Positions 45,501-58,700 of a stretch of DNA of 64,000 bases are shown in pieces. The stretch lies in contig CM064502.1 in assembly GCA_032716605.1 (NCBI GenBank), forward strand, positions 38,130,895 through 38,194,894, in the 5' to 3' direction. Position 1 is the stretch's first letter, and each line of letters starts with the position of its first letter. The stretch comes from Paralithodes platypus. Lineage: Eukaryota > Arthropoda > Malacostraca > Decapoda > Lithodidae. The notes beneath the pieces were generated by a model, which was given only the letters and a program-made list of their open reading frames with translations, ran no database searches and had not been told where the DNA came from. The translations under genes were made by a program, and so were the position numbers.

Positions 45501-48500
45501 ATCACAACCAACCCTTTAAATACTGCTAGCCATAATAAGACTTCAAAGTATCACAACCAACCCTTTAAATACTGCTAGCCATAATAAGACTTCAAAGTAT
45601 CACAACCAACCCTTTAAATACTGCTAGCCATAATAAGACTTCAAAGTATCACAACCAACCCTTTAAATACTGCTAGCCATAATAAGACTTCAAAGTATCA
45701 CAACCAACCCTTTAAATACTGCTAGCCATAATAAGACTTCAAAGTATCACAACCAACCCTTTAAATACTGCTAGCCATAATAAGACTTCAAATCACAACC
45801 AACCCTTTTAAATACTGCTAGCCATAATAAGACTTCAAAGTATCACAACCAACCCTTTAAATACTGCTAGCCATAATAAGACTTCAAAGTATCACAACCA
45901 ACCCTTTAAATACTGCTAGCCATAATAAGACTTCAAAGTATCACAACCAACCCTTTAAATACTGCTAGCCATAATAAGACTTCAAAGTATCACAACCAAC
46001 CCTTTAAATACTGCTAGCCATAATAAGACTTCAAAGTATCACAACCAACCCTTTAAATACTGCTAGCCATAATAAGACTTCAAAGTATCACAACCAACCC
46101 TTTAAATACTGCTAGCCATAATAAGACTTCAAAGTATCACAACCAACCCTTTAAATACTGCTAGCCATAATAAGACTTCAAAGTATCACAACCAACCCTT
46201 TAAATACTGCTAGCCATAATAAGACTTCAAAGTATCACAACCAACCCTTTAAATACTGCTAGCCATAATAAGACTTCAAAGTATCACAACCAACCCTTTA
46301 AATACTGCTAGCCATAATAAGACTTCAAAGTATCACAACCAACCCTTTAAATACTGCTAGCCATAATAAGACTTCAAAGTATCACAACCAACCCTTTAAA
46401 TACTGCTAGCCATAATAAGACTTCAAAGTATCACAACCAACCCTTTAAATACTGCTAGCCATAATAAGACTTCAAAGTATCACAACCAACCCTTTAAATA
46501 CTGCTAGCCATAATAAGACTTCAAAGTATCACAACCAACCCTTTAAATACTGCTGCTAGCCATAATAAGACTTCAAAGTATCACAACCAACCCTTTAAAT
46601 ACTGCTAGCCATAATAAGACTTCAAAGTATCACAACCAACCCTTTAAATACTGCTAGCCATAATAAGACTTCAAAGTATCACAACCAACCCTTTAAATAC
46701 TGCTAGCCATAATAAGACTTCAAAGTATCACAACCAACCCTTTAAATACTGCTAGCCATAATAAGACTTCAAAGTATCACAACCAACCCTTTAAATACTG
46801 CTAGCCATAATAAGACTTCAAAGTATCACAACCAACCCTTTAAATACTGCTAGCCATAATAAGACTTCAAAGTATCACAACCAACCCTTTTAAATACTGC
46901 TAGCCATAATAAGACTTCAAAGTATCACAACCAACCCTTTAAATACTGCTAGCCATAATAAGACTTCAAAGTATCACAACCAACCCTTTAAATACTGCTA
47001 GCCATAATAAGACTTCAAAGTATCACAACCAACCCTTTAAATACTGCTAGCCATAATAAGACTTCAAAGTATCACAACCAACCCTTTAAATACTGCTAGC
47101 CATAATAAGACTTCAAAGTATCACAACCACCCTTTAAATACTGCTAGCCATAAGACTTCAAAGTATCACAACCAACCCTTTAAATACTGCTAGCCATAAT
47201 AAGACTTCAAAGTATCACAACCAACCCTTTAAATACTGCTAGCCATAATAAGACTTCAAAGTATCACAACCAACCCTTTAAATACTGCTAGCCATAATAA
47301 GACTTCAAAGTATCACAACCAACCCTTTAAATACTGCTAGCCATAATAAGACTTCAAAGTATCACAACCAACCCTTTAAATACTGCTAGCCATAATAAGA
47401 CTTCAAAGTATCACAACCAACCCTTTAAATACTGCTAGCCATAATAAGACTTCAAAGTATCACAACCAACCCTTTAAATACTGCTAGCCATAATAAGACT
47501 TCAAAGTATCACAACCAACCCTTTAAATACTGCTAGCCATAATAAGACTTCAAAGTATCACAACCAACCCTTTAAATACTGCTAGCCATAATAAGACTTC
47601 AAAGTATCACAACCAACCCTTTAAATACTGCTAGCCATAATAAGACTTCAAATATCACAACCAACCCTTTAAATACTGCTAGCCATAATAAGACTTCAAA
47701 GTATCACAACCAACCCTTTAAATACTGCTAGCCATAATAAGACTTCAAAGTATCACAACCAACCCTTTAAATACTGCTAGCCATAATAAGACTTCAAAGT
47801 AACAACCAACCCTTTAAATACTGCTAGCCATAAGACTTCAAAGTATCACAACCAACCCTTTAAATACTGCTAGCCATAATAAGACTTCAAAGTATCACAA
47901 CCAACCCTTTAAATACTGCTAGCCATAATAAGACTTCAAAGTATCACAACCAACCCTTTAAATACTGCTAGCCATAATAAGACTTCAAAGTATCACAACC
48001 AACCCTTTAAATACTGCTAGCCATAATAAGACTTCAAAGTATCACAACCAACCCTTTAAATACTGCTAGCCATAATAAGACTTCAAAGTATCACAACCAT
48101 CCCTTAAATACTGCTAGCCATAATAAGACTTCAAAGTATCACAACCAACCCTTTAAATACTGCTAGCCATAATAAGACTTCAAAGTATCACAACCAACCC
48201 TTTAAATACTGCTAGCCATAATAAGACTTCAAAGTATCACAACCAACCCTTTAAATACTGCTAGCCATAATAAGACTTCAAAGTATCACAACCAACCCTT
48301 TAAATACTGCTAGCCATAATAAGACTTCAAAGTATCACAACCAACCCTTTAAATACTGCTAGCCATAATAAGACTTCAAAGTATCACAACCAACCCTTTA
48401 AATACTGCTAGCCATAATAAGACTTCAAAGTATCACAACCAACCCTTTAAATACTGCTAGCCATAATAAGACTTCAAAGTATCACAACCAACCCTTTAAA

Positions 48501-51500
48501 TACTGCTAGCCATAATAAGACTTCAAAGTATCACAACCAACCCTTTAAATACTGCTAGCCATAATAAGACTTCAAAGTATCACAACCAACCCTTTAAATA
48601 CTGCTAGCCATAATAAGACTTCAAAGTATCACAACCAACCCTTTAAATACTGCTAGCCATAATAAGACTTCAAAGTATCACAACCAACCCTTTAAATACT
48701 GCTAGCCATAATAAGACTTCAAAGTATCACAACCAACCCTTTAAATACTGCTAGCCATAATAAGACTTCAAAGTATCACAACCAACCCTTTAAATACTGC
48801 TAGCCATAATAAGACTTCAAAGTATCACAACCAACCCTTTAAATACTGCTAGCCATAATAAGACTTCAAAGTATCACAACCAACCCTTTAAATACTGCTA
48901 GCCATAATAAGACTTCAAAGTATCACAACCAACCCTTTAAATACTGCTAGCCATAATAAGACTTCAAAGTATCACAACCAACCCTTTAAATACTGCTAGC
49001 CATAATAAGACTTCAAAGTATCACAACCAACCCTTTAAATACTGCTAGCCATAATAAGACTTCAAAGTATCACAACCAACCCTTTAAATACTGCTAGCCA
49101 TAATAAGACTTCAAAGTATCACAACCAACCCTTTAAATACTGCTAGCCATAATAAGACTTCAAAGTATCACAACCAACCCTTTAAATACTGCTAGCCATA
49201 ATAAGACTTCAAAGTATCACAACCAACCCTTTAAATACTGCTAGCCATAATAAGACTTCAAAGTATCACAACCAACCCTTTAAATACTGCTAGCCATAAT
49301 AAGACTTCAAAGTATCACAACCAACCCTTTAAATACTGCTAGCCATAATAAGACTTCAAAGTATCACAACCAACCCTTTAAATACTGCTAGCCATAATAA
49401 GACTTCAAAGTATCACAACCAACCCTTTAAATACTGCTAGCGAACATAAGAGTTCAAAGTATCACAACCAACCCTTTAAATACTGCTAGCCATAATAAGA
49501 CTTCAAAGTATCACAACCAACCCTTTAAATACTGCTAGCCATAATAAGACTTCAAAGTATCACAACCAACCCTTTAAATACTGCTAGCCATAATAAGACT
49601 TCAAAGTATCACAACCAACCCTTTAAATACTGCTAGCCATAATAAGACTTCAAAGTATCACAACCAACCCTTTAAATACTGCTAGCCATAATAAGACTTC
49701 AAAGTATCACAACCAACCCTTTAAATACTGCTAGCCATAATAAGACTTCAAAGTATCACAACCAACCCTTTAAATACTGCTAGCCATAATAAGACTTCAA
49801 AGTATCACAACCAACCCTTTTAAATACTGCTAGCCATAATAAGACTTCAAAGTATCACAACCAACCCTTTAAATACTGCTAGCCATAATAAGACTTCAAA
49901 GTATCACAACCAACCCTTTAAATACTGCTAGCCATAATAAGACTTCAAAGTATCACAACCAACCCTTTAAATACTGCTAGCCATAATAAGACTTCAAAGT
50001 ATCACAACCAACCCTTTAAATACTGCTAGCCATAATAAGACTTCAAAGTATCACAACCAACCCTTTAAATACTGCTAGCCATAATAAGACTTCAAAGTAT
50101 CACAACCAACCCTTTAAATACTGCTAGCCATAATAAGACTTCAAAGTATCACAACCAACCCTTTAAATACTGCTAGCCATAATAAGACTTCAAAGTATCA
50201 CAACCAACCCTTTAAATACTGCTAGCCATAATAAGACTTCAAAGTATCACAACCAACCCTTTAAATACTGCTAGCCATAATAAGACTTCAAAGTATCACA
50301 ACCAACCCTTTAAATACTGCTAGCCATAATAAGACTTCAAAGTATCACAACCAACCCTTTAAATACTGCTAGCCATAATAAGACTTCAAAGTATCACAAC
50401 CAACCCTTTAAATACTGCTAGCCATAATAAGACTTCAAAGTATCACAACCAACCCTTTAAATACTGCTAGCCATAATAAGACTTCAAAGTATCACAACCA
50501 ACCCTTTAAATACTGCTAGCCATAATAAGACTTCAAAGTATCACAACCAACCCTTTAAATACTGCTAGCCATAATAAGACTTCAAAGTATCACAACCAAC
50601 CCTTTAAATACTGCTAGCCATAATAAGACTTCAAAGTATCACAACCAACCCTTTAAATACTGCTAGCCATAATAAGACTTCAAAGTATCACAACCAACCC
50701 TTTAAATACTGCTAGCCATAATAAGACTTCAAAGTATCACAACCAACCCTTTAAATACTGCTAGCCATAATAAGACTTCAAAGTATCACAACCAACCCTT
50801 TAAATACTGCTAGCCATAATAAGACTTCAAAGTATCACAACCAACCCTTTAAATACTGCTAGCCATAATAAGACTTCAAAGTATCACAACCAACCCTTTA
50901 AATACTGCTAGCCATAATAAGACTTCAAAGTATCACAACCAACCCTTTAAATACTGCTAGCCATAATAAGACTTCAAAGTATCACAACCAACCCTTTAAA
51001 TACTGCTAGCCATAATAAGACTTCAAAGTATCACAACCAACCTTTTAAATACTGCTAGCCATAATAAGACTTCAAAGTATCACAACCAACCTTTTAAATA
51101 CTGCTAGCCATAATAAGACTTCAAAGTATCACAACCAACCCTTTAAATACTGCTAGCCATAATAAGACTTCAAAGTATCACAACCAACCCTTTAAATACT
51201 GCTAGCCATAATAAGACTTCAAAGTATCACAACCAACCCTTTAAATACTGCTAGCCATAATAGACTTCAAAGTATCACAACCAACCCTTTAAATACTGCT
51301 AGCCATAATAAGACTTCAAAGTATCACAACCAACCCTTTTAAATACTTCTAGCCATAATAAGACTTCAAAGTATCACAACCAACCCTTTAAATACTTCTA
51401 GCCATAATAAGACTTCAAAGTATCACAACCAACCCTTTAAATACTGCTAGCCATAATAAGACTTCAAAGTATCACAACCAACCCTTTAAATACTGCTAGC

Positions 51501-54500
51501 CATAATAAGACTTCAAAGTATCACAACACCAACCCTTTAAATACTGCTAGCCATAATAAGACTTCAAAGTATCACAACCAACCCTTTAAATACTGCTAGC
51601 CATAATAAGACTTCAAAGTATCACAACCAACCCTTTAAATACTGCTAGCCATAATAAGACTTCAAAGTATCACAACCAACCCTTTAAATACTGCTAGCCA
51701 TAATAAGACTTCAAAGTATCACAACCAACCCTTTAAATACTGCTAGCCATAATAAGACTTCAAAGTATCACAACCAACCCTTTAAATACTGCTAGCCATA
51801 ATAAGACTTCAAAGTATCACAACCAACCCTTTAAATACTGCTAGCCATAATAAGACTTCAAAGTATCACAACCAACCCTTTAAATACTGCTAGCCATAAT
51901 AAGACTTCAAAGTATCACAACCAACCCTTTAAATACTGCTAGCCATAATAAGACTTCAAAGTATCACAACCAACCCTTTAAATACTGCTAGCCATAATAA
52001 GACTTCAAAGTATCACAACCAACCCTTTAAATACTGCTAGCCATAATAAGACTTCAAAGTATCACAACCAACCCTTTAAATACTGCTAGCCATAATAAGA
52101 CTTCAAAGTATCACAACCAACCCTTTAAATACTGCTAGCCATAATAAGACTTCAAAGTATCACAACCAACCCTTTAAATACTGCTAGCCATAATAAGACT
52201 TCAAAGTATCACAACCAACCCTTTAAATACTGCTAGCCATAATAAGACTTCGAAGTATCACAACCAACCCTTTAAATACTGCTAGCCATAATAAGACTTC
52301 AAAGTATCACAACCAACCCTTTAAATACTGCTAGCCATAATAAGACTTCAAAGTATCACAACCAACCCTTTAAATACTGCTAGCCATAATAAGACTTCAA
52401 AGTATCACAACCAACCCTTTAAATACTGCTAGCCATAATAAGACTTCAAAGTATCACAACCAACCCTTTAAATACTGCTAGCCATAATAAGACTTCAAAG
52501 TATCACAACCAACCCTTTAAATACTGCTAGCCATAATAAGACTTCAAAGTATCACAACCAACCCTTTAAATACTGCTAGCCATAATAAGACTTCAAAGTA
52601 TCACAACCAACCCTTTAAAATACTGCTAGCCATAATAAGACTTCAAAGTATCACAACCAACCCTTTAAATACTGCTAGCCATAATAAGACTTCAAAGTAT
52701 CACAACCAACCCTTTAAATACTGCTAGCCATAATAAGACTTCAAAGTATCACAACCAACCCTTTAAATACTGCTAGCCATAATAAGACTTCAAAGTATCA
52801 CAACCAACCCTTTAAATACTGCTAGCCATAATAAGACTTCAAAGTATCACAACCAACCCTTTAAATACTGCTAGCCATAATAAGACTTCAAAGTATCACA
52901 ACCAACCCTTTAAATACTGCTAGCCATAATAAGACTTCAAAGTATCACAACCAACCCTTTAAATACTGCTAGCCATAATAAGACTTCAAAGTATCACAAC
53001 CAACCCTTTAAATACTGCTAGCCATAATAAGACTTCAAAGTATCACAACCAACCCTTTAAATACTGCTAGCCATAATAAGACTTCAAAGTATCACAACCA
53101 ACCCTTTAAATACTGCTAGCCATAATAAGACTTCAAAGTATCACAACCAACCCTTTAAATACTGCTAGCCATAATAAGACTTCAAAGTATCACAACCAAC
53201 CCTTTAATACTGCTAGCCATAATAAGACTTCAAAGTATCACAACCAACCCTTTAAATACTGCTAGCCATAATAAGACTTCAAAGTATCACAACCAACCCT
53301 TTAAATACTGCTAGCCATAATAAGACTTCAAAGTATCACAACCAACCCTTTAAATACTGCTAGCCATAATAAGACTTCAAAGTATCACAACCAACCCTTT
53401 AAATACTGCTAGCCATAATAAGACTTCAAAGTATCACAACCAACCCTTTAAATACTGCTAGCCATAATAAGACTTCAAAGTATCACAACCAACCCTTTAA
53501 ATACTGCTAGCCATAATAAGACTTCAAAGTATCACAACCAACCCTTTAAATACTGCTAGCCATAATAAGACTTCAAAGTATCACAACCAACCCTTTAAAT
53601 ACTGCTAGCCATAATAAGACTTCAAAGTATCACAACCAACCCTTTAAATACTGCTAGCCATAATAAGACTTCAAAGTATCACAACCAACCCTTTAAATAC
53701 TGCTAGCCATAATAAGACTTCAAAGTATCACAACCAACCCTTTAAATACTGCTAGCCATAATAAGACTTCAAAGTATCACAACCAACCCTTTAAATACTG
53801 CTAGCCATAATAAGACTTCAAAGTATCACAACCAACCCTTTAAATACTGCTAGCCATAATAAGACTTCAAAGTATCACAACCAACCCTTTAAATACTGCT
53901 AGCCATAATAAGACTTCAAAGTATCACAACCAACCCTTTAAATACTGCTAGCCATAATAAGACTTCAAAGTATCACAACCAACCCTTTAAATACTGCTAG
54001 CCATAATAAGACTTCAAAGTATCACAACCAACCCTTTAAATACTGCTAGCCATAATAAGACTTCAAAGTATCACAACCAACCCTTTAAATACTGCTAGCC
54101 ATAATAAGACTTCAAAGTATCACAACCAACCCTTTAAATACTGCTAGCCATAATAAGACTTCAAAGTATCACAACCAACCCTTTAAATACTGCTAGCCAT
54201 AATAAGACTTCAAAGTATCACAACCAACCCTTTAAATACTGCTAGCCATAATAAGACTTCAAAGTATCACAACCAACCCTTTAAATACTGCTAGCCATAA
54301 TAAGACTTCAAAGTATCACAACCAACCCTTTAAATACTGCTAGCCATAATAAGACTTCAAAGTATCACAACCAACCCTTTAAATACTGCTAGCCATAATA
54401 AGACTTCAAAGTATCACAACCAACCCTTTAAATACTGCTAGCCATAATAAGACTTCAAAGTATCACAACCAACCCTTTAAATACTGCTAGCCATAATAAG

Positions 54501-55901
54501 ACTTCAAAGTATCACAACCAACCCTTTAAATACTGCTAGCCATAATAAGACTTCAAAGTATCACAACCAACCCCTTAAATACTGCTAGCCATAATAAGAC
54601 TTCAAAGTATCACAACCAACCCTTTAAATACTGCTAGCCATAATAAGACTTCAAAGTATCACAACCAACCCTTTAAATACTGCTAGCCATAATAAGACTT
54701 CAAAGTATCACAACCAACCCTTTAAATACTGCTAGCCATAATAAGACTTCAAAGTATCACAACCAACCCTTTAAATACTGCTAGCCATAATAAGACTTCA
54801 AAGTATCACAACCAACCCTTTAAATACTGCTAGCCATAATAAGACTTCAAAGTATCACAACCAACCCTTTAAATACTGCTAGCCATAATAAGACTTCAAA
54901 GTATCACAACCAACCCTTTAAATACTGCTAGCCATAATAAGACTTCAAAGTATCACAACCAACCCTTTAAATACTGCTAGCCATAATAAGACTTCAAAGT
55001 ATCACAACCAACCCTTTAAATACTGCTAGCCATAATAAGACTTCAAAGTATCACAACCAACCTTTTAAATACTGCTAGCCATAATAAGACTTCAAAGTAT
55101 CACAACCAACCCTTTAAATACTGCTAGCCATAATAAGACTTCAAAGTATCACAACCAACCCTTTAAATACTGCTAGCCATAATAAGACTTCAAAGTATCA
55201 CAACCAACCCTTTAAATACTGCTAGCCATAATAAGACTTCAAAGTATCACAACCAACCCTTTAAATACTGCTAGCCATAATAAGACTTCAAAGTATCACA
55301 ACCAACCCTTTAAATACTGCTAGCCATAATAAGACTTCAAAGTATCACAACCAACCCTTTAAATACTGCTAGCCATAATAAGACTTCAAAGTATCACAAC
55401 CAACCCTTTAAATACTGCTAGCCATAATAAGACTTCAAAGTATCACAACCAACCCTTTAAATACTGCTAGCCATAATAAGACTTCAAAGTATCACAACCA
55501 ACCCTTTAAATACTGCTAGCCATAATAAGACTTCAAAGTATCACAACCAACCCTTTAAATACTGCTAGCCATAATAAGACTTCAAAGTATCACAACCAAC
55601 CCTTTAAATACTGCTAGCCATAATAAGACTTCAAAGTATCACAACCAACCCTTTAAATACTGCTAGCCATAATAAGACTTCAAAGTATCACAACCAACCC
55701 TTTAAATACTGCTAGCCATAATAAGACTTCAAAGTATCACAACCAACCCTTTAAATACTGCTAGCCATAATAAGACTTCAAAGTATCACAACCAACCCTT
55801 TAAATACTGCTAGCCATAATAAGACTTCAAAGTATCACAACCAACCCTTTAAATACTGCTAGCCATAATAAGACTTCAAAGTATCACAACCAACCCCTTA
55901 A

Positions 55902-56380
55902 CCCTTTACGAGCGGCCTATGCGGTTTATTTATATGTACCGCCCAGCGGGGTGTTTTTAGCCAAAATAGGGCTGTTTACGTGATTATTTTCATGCCTAAA
56001 TAAGACCCAGAACGTAAAACAAGTATCTATCCCTGAAAGGGCATAAACAGAGCTTTCGAATGACACCATAACGATCCTTTTATGATGGCTAGTTTTCTTG
56101 CAATAACCGTGCAACGCGAGTGCAAAAAGCATTAATTAGCCACTTTCCCGATACAATTCCGTATATAGCGAGTGAGAGAGGTAGGAGGGAGGTGAGATTC
56201 GTGTCAGTAGGTTCGCCGCGGTGGTCTGGAGCTGTCATACACTCGCTACTCTCCTGCCACCACTTGTCTCTCTCTCTCAGCAACATTACGTGCTGAAATT
56301 GCCACTCGAGTTATGTCGAGCGCCGCCACATAGTCCAGCTTTATTTAACTCGACTTATGTGGTGAGCCGCTTTTTAAGGG
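55902..56380. mobile_element. 479-bp piggyBac-like MITE inside the satellite (family A, copy 2)
   Basis: Flanked by TTAA at 55898-55901 and 56381-56384, which is the TTAA within the TTTAAA of the satellite monomer. Left end CCCTTTACGAGCGGC, right end GAGCCGCTTTTTAAGGG. It aligns along its length with 8146-8625; differences are scattered substitutions and a few small changes. The satellite continues in register on both sides, so the MITE inserted into an existing array. Confidence 0.95.
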
Positions 56381-56384
56381 TTAA

Positions 56385-58700
56385 ATACTGCTAGCCATAA
56401 TAAGACTTCAAAGTATCACAACCAACCCTTTAAATACTGCTAGCCATAATAAGACTTCAAAGTATCACAACCAACCCTTTAAATACTGCTAGCCATAATA
56501 AGACTTCAAAGTATCACAACCAACCCTTTAAATACTGCTAGCCATAATCAGACTTCAAAGTATCACAACCAACCCTTTAAATACTGCTAGCCATAATAAG
56601 ACTTCAAAGTATCACAACCAACCCTTTAAATACTGCTAGCCATAATAAGACTTCGAAGTATCACAACCAACCCTTTAAATACTGCTAGCCATAATAAGAC
56701 TTCAAAGAATCACAACCAACCCTTTAAATACTGCTAGCCATAATAAGACTTCGAAGTATCACAACCAACCCTTTAAATACTGCTAGCCATAATAAGACTT
56801 CAAAGTATCACAACCAACCCTTTAAATACTGCTAGCCATAATAAGACTTCAAAGTATCACAACCAACCCTTTAAATACTGCTAGCCATAATAAGACTTCA
56901 AAGTATCACAACCAACCCTTTAAATACTGCTAGCCATAATAAGACTTCAAAGTATCACAACCAACCCTTTAAATACTGCTAGCCATAATAAGACTTCAAA
57001 GTATCACAACCAACCCTTTAAATACTGCTAGCCATAATAAGACTTCAAAGTATCACAACCAACCCTTTAAATACTGCTAGCCATAATAAGACTTCGAAGT
57101 ATCACAACCAACCTTTTAAATACTGCTAGCCATAATAAGACTTCGAAGTATCACAACCAACCCTTTAAATACTGCTAGCCATAATAAGACTTCGAAGTAT
57201 CACAACCAACCCTTTAAATACTGCTAGCCATAATATGACTTCGAAGTATCACAACCAACCCTTTAAATACTGCTAGCCATAATAAGACTTCAAAGTATCA
57301 CCACCAACCCTTTAAATACTGCTAGGCATAATAAGACTTCAAAGTATCACAACCAACCCTTTAAATACTGCTAGCCATAATAAGACTTCAAAGTATCACA
57401 ACCAACCCTTTAAATACTGCTAGCCATAATAAGACTTCAAAGTATTACAACCAACCCTTTAAATACTGCTAGCCATAATAAGACTTCAAAGTATCACAAC
57501 CAACCCTTTAAATACTGCTAGCCATAATAAGACTTCAAAGTATCACAACCAACCTTTTAAATACTGCTAGGCATAATAAGACTTCAAAGTATCACCACCA
57601 ACCCTTTAAATACTGCTAGGCATAATAAGACTTCAAAGTAACACAACCAACCCTTTAAATACTGCTAGCCATAATAAGACTTCAAAGTATCACAACCAAC
57701 CCTTTATATACTGCTAGCCATAATAAGGCTTCAAGGTATCACAACCAACCCTTTAAATACTGCTAGCCATAATAAGACTTCAAAGAATCACAACCAACCC
57801 TTTAAATACTGCTAGCCATAATAAGACTTCGAAGTATCACAACCAACCCTTTAAATACTGCTAGCCATAATAAGACTTCAAATATCACAACCAACCCTTT
57901 AAATACTGCTAGCCATAATAAGACTTCAAATATCACAACCAACCCTTTAAATGCTGCTAGCCATAATAAGACTTCAAAGTATCACAACCAACCCTTTAAA
58001 TACTGCTAGCCATAATAAGACTTCAAAGTATCACAACCAACCCTTTAAATACTGCTAGCCATAATAAGACTTCAAAGTATCACAACCAACCCTTTAAATA
58101 CTGCTAGCCATAATAAGACTTCGAAGTATCACAACCAACCCTTTAAATACTGCTAGCCATAATATGACTTCGAAGTATCACAACCAACCCTTTAAATACT
58201 GCTAGCCATAATAAGACTTCAAAGTATCACCACCAACCCTTTAAATACTGCTAGGCATAATAAGACTTCAAAGTATCACAACCAACCCTTTATATACTGC
58301 TAGCCATAATAAGACTTCAAAGTATCACAACCAACCCTTTATATACTGCTAGCCATAATAAGGCTTCAAGGTATCACAACCAACCCTTTAAATACTGCTA
58401 GCCATAATAAGACTTCAAAGTATCACAACCAACCCTTTAAATACTGCTAGCCATAATAAGACTTCAAAGTATCACAACCAACCCTTTAAATACTGCTAGC
58501 CATAATAAGACTTCGAAGTATCACAACCAACCCTTTAAATACTGCTAGCCATAATAAGACTTCAAAGTATCACAACCAACCCTTTAAATACTGCTAGCCA
58601 CAATAAGACTTCAAAGTATCACAACCAACCCTTTAAATACTGCTAGCCATAATAAGACTTCAAAGTATCACAACCAACCTTTTAAATACTGCTAGCCATA
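56385..58700. repeat. Variant-rich part of the satellite with block duplications
   Basis: Monomer variants concentrate here: CTTCGAAG, AATATGACTTCGAAG, CTAGGCATAA, ATCACCACCAACC, TTTATATACTGC and AAGGCTTCAAGG. The ordered set TATGACTTCGAAG, CACCACC, CTAGGCAT, TTATATAC, AAGGCTTC appears twice. The copies start at about 57231 and 58160 (929 bp apart, 19 monomers less two single-base deletions). The second copy has six fewer monomers between the first and last markers. This shows duplication and deletion of multi-monomer blocks. Confidence 0.85.
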
